Below are positions 29,231 through 40,200 of a stretch of 64,000 nt of DNA, piece after piece. Source of the stretch: Neocallimastix lanati (nom. inval.) (lineage: Eukaryota; Neocallimastigomycota; Neocallimastigomycetes; Neocallimastigales; Neocallimastigaceae); NCBI GenBank assembly GCA_016946835.1, contig JACVTC010000006.1:1623501-1687500 (forward strand), given 5' to 3'. Below the pieces are notes generated by a model. It did not search any database, had not been told where the DNA came from, and worked only from the letters and a program-made list of their open reading frames with translations. Made by a program: the position numbers and the translations under genes. Position 1 is the stretch's first letter. Every line of letters starts with the position of its first letter.

Positions 29231-30732
29231 TATCATTATCGTGATGAATATAATATTACTAGTCATCCTTCAAAACGTTCCTTTAAAATAAAAGATATTA
29301 TAGATACAGTTGCACTCTTATCAACAAATGAAAATGATTTTATTGAACCACGTAGTTATATTGATATCTTTAATATGAAAGATAAAGATAAGTGGTTAAA
29401 AGCTGTTGATGAAGAGTTAGGTAATATGAAAAGGATGAATGTTTTTACAATTGTAGATAAAGTACCTAAGAACACTAATGTTGTGTCAACAAGATGGGTA
29501 CTAAAACATAAAAGAGATGCTAACGGTAAAATTGTGAAGTATAAAGCAAGATTAGTTGCTAAAGGTTATACACAAGTTTACGGAATAGATTACAAAAATA
29601 CATTTTCGCCAACACTTAAACAGGATACACTTAAAACAATTATTGCGATAGCAGTACAAAATAAATTTGATATTCATCAAATGGATATCAAAGCTGCATA
29701 TTTGAACGCTAGATTAGAAGAGGACATATATATGAATATGCCAGAAGGATGAATCAAAAGGGATACTGTAAATTGAACAAAGCATTATACGGCCTTAAAC
29801 AATCTGGCAGAATGTGGAACGAAACATTAAATAAGGTATTGTTAAAATTAAATTTTAAAAGATTCTTGAGTGAACCTTGTGTATATATCAAGAAAGATGA
29901 AAATAATAATATTAAGTGTTTATTAGCAGTTTATGTAGATGATATAATTGAAGCTGGTACTTCAGAAGAAGTAAATAAAACAAAATCTTTAATAAAAGAA
30001 AATTTTGAAGCAACCGATGTAGGTGAAGTTGATTATATTATAGGTATAAAATTTGTTAAATACAAAGATGGTTATTTTATACACCAAAAGAAATATTTAG
30101 AAGATATATTAAATAAATTTGAAATAAACAAATTTAAACCTACTTCAAACATGATTACAATCGAAAATAATATATTAAAATCAAAGAAATTTAATCCAAC
30201 AAAATACAAACAAGCAATTGGATCCTTATTGTACTTAGCTATAAGTACGAGACCTGACATCCTATTTTCAGTAACTAGAGCTTCAAGAAAATCTAAAGAT
30301 CCCACCTATGAAGATTGGTATAATGTAATAAAAATTTTTAGATATCTAAAAGGTAAACCTGATTATGGAATTAAATTTACATATAATAAAAAACTCGAGT
30401 TTAAAGTCTACGTAGATGCAGATTTAGGTGGTGATTAAAACACTAGAAGATCTACTACAGGATTCTTGATGTTAATAAATTCAGCTCCAACAAGTTGGTA
30501 TTCTAAACTCCAACATTGTGTTTTCGTTTCTACCGCAGAAAGCGAATATTATGGTATACATGAATGTGCAAGGCATTGTCTTTGGTACAGAAACATTTTT
30601 AAAGAACTTGGATTAAATAATAATAGTATAACAATAAATACTGACAATAAAGCCGCTATTTATAGCTGCGAAAATGAAACAATTAATCCGAAGTCTAAGC
30701 ATATCGATTTGAGATATCATAGCATAAGGGAG
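29231..30732 (+). pseudogene. Copia B reverse transcriptase and first part of RNase H
   Basis: RT motifs in order: DKDKWLKAVDEELGNMKRMNVF, VSTRWVLKHKRD, YKARLVAKGYTQVYGIDY, MDIKAAYLNARLEEDIYM, a frameshift at ~29750, LNKALYGLKQSGRMWNE, AVYVDDIIEAG (YVDD, ~29929-29945), VGEVDYIIGIKF, IGSLLYLAISTRPDILF, VYVDADLGGD, a stop at 30436, then RNase H FVSTAESEYYGIHECARH and IDLRYHSIRE, where the retrocopy interrupts. The homologous end resumes at 31221 (LIKEKYINLKYVKFEYNLSDGFTKYLN) to a TAG at ~31362. Confidence 0.88.
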
Positions 30733-31207
30733 TCTCCTTCTTGGCGGAAATGCAGTATTTGAAATCTTAAAGATCGGCTCGGGGGAAAGAAGGCGATTTA
30801 TTAATAATATTTTTCAATCACCTTCGAACGAGTCTTCTTTCCCGATTTCATATTTTGTGGGGCTTGCGGAATTCCTTACTAACGTTATGCCTATTGTGAT
30901 TGGTGATTTTTACACCATGATCGATTTGTATAGTGTTAGACCTACCGTTGTCAAGAGCGTCGACGTCGTAACGATAAGGCAAAGAAGAAATTCTGATACA
31001 GATTCGAATGATAATTTTCATCCACATGGAGTTATCTTCGATGAATGGGAAGAGTTAGAGGCCATTTCGTCCTCGAATCTCATAACGTAGTTTTTTAATA
31101 TTAATATAAAAAAAAAATTTCATGTATTTAAACTTCATGTATTTTTTAAAAAAATATTATTAAATAAAGTTTATTCCTAGTCTAAAAAAAAAAAAAAAAA
31201 AAAAAAA
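30733..31207 (+). mobile_element. Poly(A)-tailed retrocopy of a cellular mRNA inserted in Copia B
   Basis: The 475-bp insert is flanked by the direct repeat TAGCATAAGGGAG at 30720-30732 and 31208-31220 and ends with 24 A residues (31184-31207). AATAAA lies 16 bases upstream of the A-tail (31163-31168). It is clearly less AT-rich than its surroundings. A frame is open from its first bases (30734) to a TAG at 31088-31090: 118 residues with one hydrophobic segment (SYFVGLAEFLTNVMPIVIGDF) and a polar, acidic C-terminus (FDEWEELEAIS). I do not recognise the protein. It looks like the 3' end of a host mRNA, 5'-truncated, copied and inserted by LINE machinery. The coding frame is still intact, so the event is recent. 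Confidence 0.88.
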
Positions 31208-31370
31208 TAGCATAAGGGAGTTGATAAAAGAAAAATATATAAATTTGAAATATGTTAAATTCGAATATAATTTATCAGACGGATTTACAAAGTATTTAAA
31301 CGCTACTTTGATGAATAAATTCAGAGAAAACATTCTCACTAGCTTTAAGGATCTTAAACTTTAGGGGGAA

Positions 31371-31626
31371 TGTTAGAAATCAAGTTTAATATCTTAAATA
31401 ATGAATAATAATTTGGTATATTTAACTTAGATTAGTATATTTATTTATATTTAATTATAAATAAATAAATTTAATTATAAATAAATAATTAAATTTTTAA
31501 GAAATGTAAATGATTATAATCATATAATTAAAATTAATAATAACCTTTAACAAAAATATAATAATAATTATATATAATTAATAAAGTGATCACATATTCT
31601 AAAATTAAAAGCATAAATTCTTAATA
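31371..31626 (+). repeat. 3' LTR of Copia B with preceding polypurine tract
   Basis: 256 bp, TGTTAGAAATC...AAATTCTTAATA, preceded by the polypurine tract TTAGGGGGAA (31361-31370) and followed by the duplication TATTT. Confidence 0.92.
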
Positions 31627-31631
31627 TATTT

Positions 31632-32162
31632 AAATAGTAGTTGCTAAACAATATATAGAATATTCTATTTGCTCTATTTATTATTTAATTTAAAAATATC
31701 TAAAATTATTTATACTAATAATTAATTAAATTTATTATAATATTTTACAATAAAATTATTAATAATTAATCCTCTTTAAAATATTAAAATTATATTTAAT
31801 AAAATAAATAATGGTGTTGTTATTAAACCTTCAATATCAGAAGGAACACATGATTGTGGCTGGTAATTTTATTTATATATATTTTAGAGGAGCATTCATT
31901 TGTATTTTGATATATTTTACTTTATCTTATACAACAATATATGTATGAATTTCAACTTTAAATGTAATATAGGAGTAATAAATAAAATAGTAATAAATTA
32001 TTAGATTTTATCAATTAAAAACAAAAATCCAAAAGAATTATTATAATTTATTTTCTTTAGTAATTGGTTTAATACATTTATATAATGAACACTTACATTA
32101 CACATACTTGAATAATGTATTCCATTTTAATTTATTGTAATATTTATATAATAACCAGCTAT
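31632..32162. other. AT-rich stretch with a possible degenerate exon near 31810-31870
   Basis: Mostly non-coding. 31807-31868 could encode NNGVVIKPSISEGTHDCGW followed by GTAATT...TTTTAG (intron-like, 31866-31886). The peptide is too short to assign. Confidence 0.3.
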
Positions 32163-32406
32163 AAAATTATTATAATATTTTATTACTAAATTTTAAGTTT
32201 TTTAAAAATTAATCTTATATTTTTAAATTTATATATTATAAAAAAATATAAATTTATTATTAATTTTCATAAATCAATTAATTTCATAAATTAATATATT
32301 TTAAATAATTTAATGCATTAGCAGTATTTTGTAAACGTGAATTACATTAAATAATTTAATGTACAAAATAAATTAATTAATGTACTAAAGATATTGATTC
32401 TTTACA
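32163..32406 (-). repeat. LTR-like repeat, copy Y (partner at 51421)
   Basis: About 245 bp nearly identical to 51421-51663 (AAAATTATTA...ATATTTTATTAC to TAATGTACTAAAGATATTGAT...CTTTACA). The end GATATTGAT(CATAT)CTTTACA mirrors the Gypsy 1 LTR end (GATATTAATAATATCTTTACA), so I read it as a solo or truncated LTR of a related Gypsy family, in minus orientation. It abuts the phospholipase-like pseudogene. Confidence 0.65.
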
Positions 32407-32408
32407 CT

Positions 32409-33760
32409 CAGAGATCACAGAAAGAGAATTATTTCGCAAGGATAGGATTTTAATAAATTGCTATCAAAGAGGACAACTTATGAATGAGATTAATTTAGAA
32501 GATAGTGATTATTCAAATCCAGATTCATGTCAATTCAAAGGAGATGCAAGTGTAAAATCAAGTCATTGTTACCTTTCATGTAAAAGAGATATTGAAATAT
32601 ATGATAACATAGAATGGGAAAAAGCTCGTTATTATGATTTAGATGCTGATAATAAACGTGTTTTAACTTAATGGGGTTGGTGTGAATATACATCTCACTT
32701 TAATGATAATGCTAGTTGGATGAGCAAACTTAATGATACTTTATATATCTTAACCAAATAAATATTCCCGGAACGCATGATAGTGGGTCATTTAATGTAG
32801 AAAATTATAATTCTCTGGCTGAAACTCAAAATTTTAACATAGGAGAGCAATTATTATTAGGTATTAGATATTTAGATATAAGACTCGCTACGCCTAAAAC
32901 TATAGATCGTGATTTATATGTTTCTCATGGTGATCTCGATATTTTATTTGTTAAAGACATTACTATTTTTTGTAAGGAAGAAGATAATAGTGGGTATCTT
33001 TAGCTTGATATTGTACTAAATTAATACATTTGTTTTTTAGCGGAGCATCCAAAAGAAACCATTATTATACACTTAGGAAACGAAAGAATTGTAAATATGA
33101 ATGATAAACAATTACGTGATGCTATTAATAATAAAACAATATTAAATACTGATAAAGTTATAAATACTAATAAAACTGCCAGTGATTTTATTTATAATGT
33201 AAACAAAATTCCTACTCTTAAAGATGCCCAAGGTAAAATAGTTCTTTTTACACGTAAAAATTTTGGCGTAGGTGTTAATGTAAGGATTCCAAATATGGGT
33301 GACTGCAGAGAATATAGTAATAGTAATGATGAAAGGGATGGAGATATTTGTTTGCCACATGTAGTAGGAAATATCCGTGTTCAAGATGATTATAATTTTG
33401 AGAAGGATGATAAGTGGCAAATAATATACGATACTCTAAAAGGTAATGTTGGTACTATGTACGATAATACTTATTATGATAAGGATGATGATTTAACAAC
33501 TAAATTTTTTGATAGAAATAATGAAAATGTACTCACCATTAATTTCATGAATATGGCGAGGGTTAGTCACTTTTTAAATCCTATGGATTAGTTTGACGAT
33601 TCTATAAAAGAAAGTGAAAATTATGTTAATAATAAATTAATTGATTACATTAGAAAGGAAAAAGATAATGCATTTTATAATGATCGGATTATTTTCGATT
33701 TTCCTAATTTGTGTAAGATATCTTTATATCTAATAAATTTATGTAATACATTATTACATT
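32409..33760 (+). pseudogene. PLC-like phosphodiesterase (PI-PLC X domain) gene, broken
   Basis: The frame from ~32409 reads SEITERELFRKDRILINCYQRGQLMNEINLEDSD, then a Cys-containing region CKRDIEIYDNIEWEKARYYDLDADNKRVLT, a stop at 32669-32671, and WGWCEYTSHFNDNASWMSKLNDTLYI. A frameshift at ~32750 leads into INIPGTHDSGSFNVENYNS and LLLGIRYLDIRLA ... LYVSHGDLDILFVKDI, which carry the two catalytic histidines of PI-PLC X domains (GTHDS and SHGDL). After an ambiguous gap (32972-33040; GTAAGG and TTTTAG ends suggest an intron) it resumes FLAEHPKETIIIHLGNERIVN to a TAG at 33589, then FDDSIKESENYVNNKLIDYIRK. The active enzyme would cleave phosphoinositide-type lipids. Two stops and at least one shift make it a pseudogene. 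Confidence 0.85.
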
Positions 33761-33986
33761 AATTTATGTATGAAATTTTTGTCACGATATCTCGAATAAA
33801 ATTATGTAATCTACATTAATTTATGAATTAAAACATATTTCAATAAATTTATGTAAACGAAAAATCATACATTAAATTTACGTACATGAATTAAATACTT
33901 TAAATAATACTTCTCCTTAAATTAATAATTGAAATTTAAAATTATAAATTAAAACTTAAATTATTTAAATTTATATTTATTAAATA

Positions 33987-34487
33987 TGCTATGAAATGAT
34001 AATAAAATAAGAAAATGTGTAAAAATATCATAAAATAATTATAAAATATAAATGTAAATAATAATTACGTATTAAATGAAATTAATGAATACAAAATGTA
34101 AGAAATTAATGTAAAACAAATAGATAAATAGTAAATATGAAAAATATATTAATTAGAGTTTAGGTAATATTTTATTATAGTTCATATAGAAAAATAGTAA
34201 TTTTATAACATTTATAAAGAATAGGAATTTTATTAGAGAATATTATTATAACACCTGATATTTATTCCTTAATATAATTTATATATTTCATAGTAAAAAT
34301 CATATGTTATAATAATATAAAATTTATAATTAAGATAAAGTATAAATAGTACAAAAAATGTTTAATTGCTCAGGGAGCTAAATAGTTCATAAACATATAA
34401 TAAATAAATAAAAAGATCTTAAAAGAAAACTATACTTAAAATCTCTCTTTAAGTGTATAAAGTTAATTTCTTAACTGAACCTTATCA
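33987..34487 (+). repeat. 5' LTR of Gypsy 2
   Basis: 501 bp by my delimitation: start TGCTATGAAATG (TGATATG in the 3' copy), end CCTTATCA, giving TGATA/TATCA terminal inverted repeats. The first 178 bp match 41379-41556 almost base for base. The far end rests on the inverted repeat and the adjacent primer site. Confidence 0.8.
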
Positions 34488-34490
34488 AAT

Positions 34491-34508
34491 TGGTGGAGAT
34501 ATCGGTTC
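34491..34508 (+). promoter_or_regulatory. tRNA-type primer-binding site of Gypsy 2
   Basis: TGGTGGAGATATCGGTTC begins 3 bases after the LTR. Its complement ends ...TATCTCCACCA, as expected of a mature tRNA 3' end (7-base acceptor strand, discriminator A, CCA). The 5' acceptor strand would be GGAGATA, plausible for a fungal tRNA-Leu or tRNA-Ser. Confidence 0.6.
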
Positions 34509-34751
34509 AGGGAGGAAGTATATTAATTTTTACAAAATTTATTTTATTTTATATATAAATTTCTATTTACAATAACTTAGAGAATCCTTTATTTGAATTA
34601 ATTCAATCTAAAAAGGTGATTTAATTTATAATTAAAAGCTATAGAAGAGTGTGGATGTAGAACTTTTAATTATAGAATTAAGGAAGATTGAAAATATTTT
34701 AAATTAGTATTACGAAGAGTTATTAATATAGAAATTTTAGTCAAACTTATA

Positions 34752-34786
<35 letters not shown>

Positions 34787-35287
34787 TTTCCATATATTAT
34801 TTCTATATATTATTTTAAATTTTATATATATTATTTCAATATATTATTTTATATAGTAAATTATTTTATTATATCTAATAATCATATTTAATAATATATT
34901 ATAATATATTTTATTTTATAGTTGATAGTGATTTTAATATTATTATATTCATATATATTATAATTTTAATAATTCATTTTATTATATTTAACTATATATG
35001 AATTTATATTTTATTTTTGTTGAAAGTATATAATTTACAATTTTAAATTTAATTTATTTTCAAATAACAAATATTGAGTCATATTGATATAACATCTAAT
35101 ATAATTCAATATATTTATAATCGTTATTGTTATTTATTTACTCTTATATTATATTGAATTGTAATTAATTTTATAATTCAATATATTTATATTTATTATT
35201 TTAACACGTTATATTCATTATAAAATTTTATTAAAAGATATTTAATATAACAATATATATTGCTTTATATATTGTTACATCTAATAT
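34509..35287. other. Leader of Gypsy 2 between primer site and gag
   Basis: About 780 bp, extremely AT-rich, with a 35-base A-run near 34750. No frame is supported. It is probably 5' untranslated leader with possible later insertions. Confidence 0.5.
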
Positions 35288-36235
35288 ATGGAAAATTTCT
35301 TTATTCATAAGAAAAGTTATTCATCATCTAGTAGTTCTAGCCATTCAAACGCAAGCTTTGAAGATAGTAGTGTTAATAATTCTCCCTTTAACTCTGACAA
35401 TTCAAGTACAATAGTTAGGTCCAAAATGACATTTGATTCAAAGGATAAAATGTTAATGTTAAACGCTATCCAGAAGTTAGGTGCTGGTAATAAAAACGTA
35501 AAGTCTTGGATTAAGCAAATTACTTCCTGGATGAAATTGTTTGAAGAAACAGATATGAATGATGTAGTCCTTTGTATGAAATTAGCCTCCGCAGGAGACA
35601 TTCCGGAATATATTTACGAATATGTTACACAAAATCCTGATAATCTCTCCATGGAGGGGTTAGAAAGTTTTCTTCTTACAGAATGGTTACACGAGAAGAA
35701 ACAAAGTCAGCTATTATCCGAGATTAAAAACATGAGTATTGAAAGAAATGAAACAGTAGTCGAGTTTAACAAGAGATTTAAAGAAATATATAAGAAACTA
35801 AATGAAGAAAGTAAGAAATATATTTCTATATATGACTACGAGGGAACTCTGAAACCAAGAACTGTGGTTTGGTCAGGAGTTTATTCTTCCTGCTGTTCAT
35901 CATTGGAGGAGGCTTATGAAAAAGCTGAACTCTATGATGAAATCTATCATGAAACAAATAAAAGGAAGAATAATAATTTTAGATCCTTATATCAAGAAGG
36001 TGGAAACAATAGAAATAGGATAGTAATTAAACCTAAAACTCTTTCTCCACAAGTAAAGGGAAATTCTCCCAAAGAAAATGACACTATGGAAGACCTAACC
36101 AATAAAATGAAGAATTTAAGGATAAAGACCTGTTACATTTGTGAACAGGAGGGACACTTGAAATACGATTGTCCCAAACTGAAGAGATTAAATGCTCTCC
36201 TAGAAAAATTAGATAATCTTGAAGAAAAAAACTAA
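35288..36235 (+). CDS. gag: Gypsy 2 Gag
   Basis: Intact 315-codon frame starting at ATG 35288 after an AT-rich leader. The N-terminus is Ser-rich (residues 11-35). The retrotransposon Gag capsid region spans ~55-190 (NVKSWIKQITSWMKLFEETD ... EWLHEKKQSQLLSEIKNMSIERNETVVEFNKRFKEIYKKL). The zinc knuckle CYICEQEGHLKYDC (CX2CX4HX4C) is at ~281-294. It would form the virus-like particle and bind element RNA. The stop lies right after the heptamer AAAAAAC, with pol in the -1 frame (see the frameshift signal). Unlike pol it has no stops or shifts. Confidence 0.9.
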   Translation: MENFFIHKKSYSSSSSSSHSNASFEDSSVNNSPFNSDNSSTIVRSKMTFDSKDKMLMLNAIQKLGAGNKNVKSWIKQITSWMKLFEETDMNDVVLCMKLASAGDIPEYIYEYVTQNPDNLSMEGLESFLLTEWLHEKKQSQLLSEIKNMSIERNETVVEFNKRFKEIYKKLNEESKKYISIYDYEGTLKPRTVVWSGVYSSCCSSLEEAYEKAELYDEIYHETNKRKNNNFRSLYQEGGNNRNRIVIKPKTLSPQVKGNSPKENDTMEDLTNKMKNLRIKTCYICEQEGHLKYDCPKLKRLNALLEKLDNLEEKN

Positions 36236-36258
36236 ATAATGGGAGTTTGTGGACTCCC
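36226..36258 (+). promoter_or_regulatory. Probable -1 ribosomal frameshift signal between gag and pol of Gypsy 2
   Basis: The slippery heptamer A-AAA-AAC lies at 36226-36232 in the correct phase (gag codons AAA AAC, then TAA at 36233-36235). After an 8-base spacer (36233-36240) comes a hairpin GGGAGT/ACTCCC with loop TTGTGG (36241-36258). The -1 frame has a stop at 36220-36222, is open from 36223 through the slip site and reads on into pol. This is the classic layout of a programmed -1 shift. Confidence 0.75.
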
Positions 36259-36555
36259 GAAAATAAAGTAACCGCCGCTTATTACACTCCTGAGAAACCA
36301 AATAAGCTATTTATCGCTGCGGCAAAGAGAAAGTCTAATTCTCAGGAGAATAATAATAATAAAAAAAAATACAATTTACGAGGTAATTCATCTCATGATG
36401 TTGAGGAAACATCAAGAGACAATATTACCCAAAATACTAATGTAGAGGATAATATATCTTTAAGGAATTTAATTATTCCTAAATCACAATTAAATAAATT
36501 AAAGAAGAAAGAATCATTAAATAAAACACAAAATAATATTACAAATATTCAGAAC

Positions 36556-36588
<33 letters not shown>

Positions 36589-37182
36589 TGATAAAGAATT
36601 ATTATAAAATTATATAAATTTTATGAAAATGTAAACAAACAAAATGTATACCAAATGTATGAAATGAAATTAATGTAGTTTAATAATGTATTTAAAGTTT
36701 ATTTTATATTATTTTATATTAATTAATTTATATTATTTTTATATATTACTATTTATAAATTATTATTGTATTATTATATTAATATTATAAACTTAAATTA
36801 TTATGAAAATTATAGTATAAAAATTTAATTAAGAAATAATTTAGAAAAGTAGACTTTATTAAAAAAAAAAAGAGAAAAAGAGAAAATAAATAATAAAAGT
36901 CCAGTTGTATGTTATTTTATAATAAATAAAATAAATACATAAACAAAAATATATTTTTTTAGTTATATTAAAGAGAATATAACTAAAATATAAAATAATT
37001 AATTTTATTTAATTATTTATTAAAAATAGTTTTGTGTTAATAAAAAGTTTATTTTTATATAATAAAATTAACAAATAAATTTTTATTAATAAAAGTTGTT
37101 AAAAACTTCTTATCTAACGTTAAGAACTAAAAGACAACTTTCAGCATAAACATTTTATATTTATTATTATAATTTGTTTATC

Positions 37183-37216
<34 letters not shown>

Positions 37217-40200
37217 TTAATAATAATAATATTAATAATAATAAAAATAATAATAATAATTATAATATTTATAATGATAATGATATTAATAATGCTTATA
37301 ATAATAATAATAATAATGATATTATAAGTAGTAACAATAATAGTAACAAGTATAATGATAACGACAATATTAATAATAGTAGTCATAATTATATCAACAA
37401 TGTTAACAATAATAATCTTAGTAGTACAAATTTATTAAATACTGAAAATATTAATTTATCACCTGATAGAGATACAAATTTGTCTACCAGTAATGCGCCA
37501 CAAAACAGTTACTCTAACAATAATAATAATATTAATAATTTTAATAATTCAAATATGATAATAGATAGTACGAATAACAATATCAATAACCAAAGTAATA
37601 AAGGTTCCAATGTCAATAAGAAATGTCCACGCAATTTACGTCTAATGAATAATGTGGAACCTTATGATATTATTAAGGATATTGCTAACTTAAAATGCAA
37701 TATATCTTTATCACAATTGGTAAATGGTAGTCCTAGATATAGGGCTGACCTAATTAAGGGGCTAAAATTAGAAAAGAATACCAATATTGTAAGTGCCCAT
37801 AATAACTTAGATGTACAAATGACTATGGTTAATAATGTTGACCATGATTATATTAGTAAAAGTAGGGAAGTAAGGAAAGATGATATTACTATTGTTCCAG
37901 CCACGGTGGATGATGTCACGTGTCGACTACTTGTAGACTCGGGTAGTAACCTTAATATTGTTTCCTCCAGATTCTTTAATTCTCTACCTGGAGAATATAT
38001 TTCAGCCGGTATCAGTAGAGGAAGAATATTATAAGCTCTCTCTACAGGAGAACCCTCTCAAGGTCAATTAGTATTCTTACCCGTAAAAATAGGATTTTTG
38101 GAATTCGAAACCGCCTTTAGAATTATAGAAAACGATGATGCCTATTTTGATATTTTAGTTGGTTACTATACGCAAGCCCAATACAACTTCTTTGTTATAT
38201 CTCCATTAAAAAGCTTTATTTTTCATTAATGAAGACTCTTCTTGTCAATACGTGTGTGATACTATTTCTGATTTGGACTCAGAAAAGATTGCTTGTTTTG
38301 TAAAAAAAATTGATGATGTAAATGAAAATAATTTACACTGCTACCCCACAAAAGTTAAGGATAAGATGACCCCAAGTGAATTTATTCATAGCGACCGTAT
38401 GTTAGATCACGTGGATGGAAAATATGTAGATTTAATCACCTCTATTTTAGAAGACCATATAGTTATTATTGCTACCTCAACTAATGATTTGACCCCTTCT
38501 AGCTTGGGACCCCATCATATTAAAATTAAGGAGGGTGTTGCCCCTATTAAGCTACGATATTATCGTACTAATAATGTCAAATCAGCTATTATTAAAGACC
38601 ATATTAAGGATATGATTAATAAAAGAATAATACCTTCATCATCTGAATGGTCATTTCCAGTAGTATTAGTCCCCAAAAACAATTCTAATGATTGGCGTTT
38701 TTGTGTGGACTATAGAAAACTTAATGATATTACAGTTCCGGATTCTTATTCCCTGCCTTATATTGACGAAATATTTGATAACCTCGGAGGAGCGGAAATT
38801 TTTTCTACTTTGGATCTATTTTATGGTTATCATCAAATTTTATTGGATGATGACAGTGTGGATAAAACCTGTTTCACCACTAAATATGGCAATTTTGTAT
38901 TCAAGGTAATGCCATTTGGTCTGTGTAACGCTCCTGCTACGTTCCAAAGGTAAATGAATAAAATTTTATTTGACTTAATAGGCGTTTGTGTATATGTTTT
39001 TATAGATGATGTATTAATTTTTTCTAAAACTCCTGAAGAACACGTGAAACATTTAATTTTAGTTCTGGATATTTTCGAAAAATTTAATTTAAAAATTAAC
39101 ATTGAAAAATGTCAATTTATGAGGGAGGAGGTACATGTGTTAGGTCACGTGATATCTAAGGAAGGACTTAAAACCGATGATAAAAAGGTTATGGCAATAA
39201 AAAATTGGGTAATTCCTAATAATGTTTCAGAACTCAAGTCGTTTTTAGGTGCAGTTGGTTACTATCGTAAATTCATAAATCAATTTGCACAAGTTGCTGC
39301 ACCACTTACTAAATTACTACGTAAAGGTATAACTTTTAGTATTAGCAAAGAAGAAACTACTAGTTTTAATAATTTGAAAGAGTGTTTAATTAAAGCCCCA
39401 ATATTAATGTTTCCAGACTATACGAAACAATTCTTTATTAGAACAGATGCATCAAAAAAAGGTTTGGGTGGCGTTCTATTACAAGTGGCTGGTGAATTAG
39501 AACGTCCAATCCACTTTGTAAGTCGCTCATTATCTAGAGCTGAGAGAAACTATAGCATAACAGATTTGGAAGGTACAGCTGTTCATTACTGTGTTAAACA
39601 ATTCAAATTTTATATAGAAGGTAATCCTTATGAAACTATCGTATATACCGACCACAAACCTTTAGTCAGTTTATTTAATAATAAAGAACCAAACAATGCA
39701 CGTCACGCTCGTTGGTGCATTGATTTAAGCATGTTAAAAGTTATCGTAAAATATGAACCAGGGAAAAAGAATGCTTTGTCTGATTCTCTTTCAAGATTAC
39801 TTCCTATTGAAGAAAATAATAGTAAAGTCACTATGATATATAATGTTGCAAGTGGCTTGACGGATGAAACGTGCGCTTTAGATATGAATTGTATTAATAA
39901 TTTATCGAATATTTTAAATAATAATAAACCAAAATATACAAGCCTTGATTTTAGTAATATCATAGAAAGTTTAAATATCCATTCTGGAAGCAAACAGACA
40001 CGTAAAGACGTAGTATATGCAATGTGGTATGAAGTCGAGAACTATCATAATAAATGTCAAAACATAAAAAATTTAAATACATTAAATTACAAAAAAATTT
40101 TTGATTCGTTGAATGATCATGTGACTCCTTTAGTATCTATTAATATAGATGATGATACAGTAATAAATTCATTAAATTTAGAAGAAAATGATGAAGAAAA

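Larger units (their letters stand above)
25190..31626 (+). mobile_element. Copia element B, both LTRs and 5-bp target duplication, coding region decayed
   Basis: The element is bounded by direct repeats 25190-25497 and 31371-31626, both starting TGTTAGAAAT and ending TTAATA. The flanking target duplication is TATTT at 25185-25189 and 31627-31631. Internal order is gag, zinc knuckle, protease, integrase, Asn-rich linker, RT, RNase H: the Copia order. Frameshifts and stops in gag, protease, integrase and RT make it non-autonomous. RNase H is interrupted by a retrocopy (30733-31207). The LTRs differ by an indel of about 50 bp. Confidence 0.93.

Noticed and set aside
28826-29266. Independent Lys/Asn-rich protein gene
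   Set aside because: It lies in frame context between integrase and RT of Copia B and matches the Asn-linker position of Copia C.
38688-39102. Alternative-frame ORFs inside Gypsy 2 RT
   Set aside because: Overlap the recognised RT motifs in other frames.
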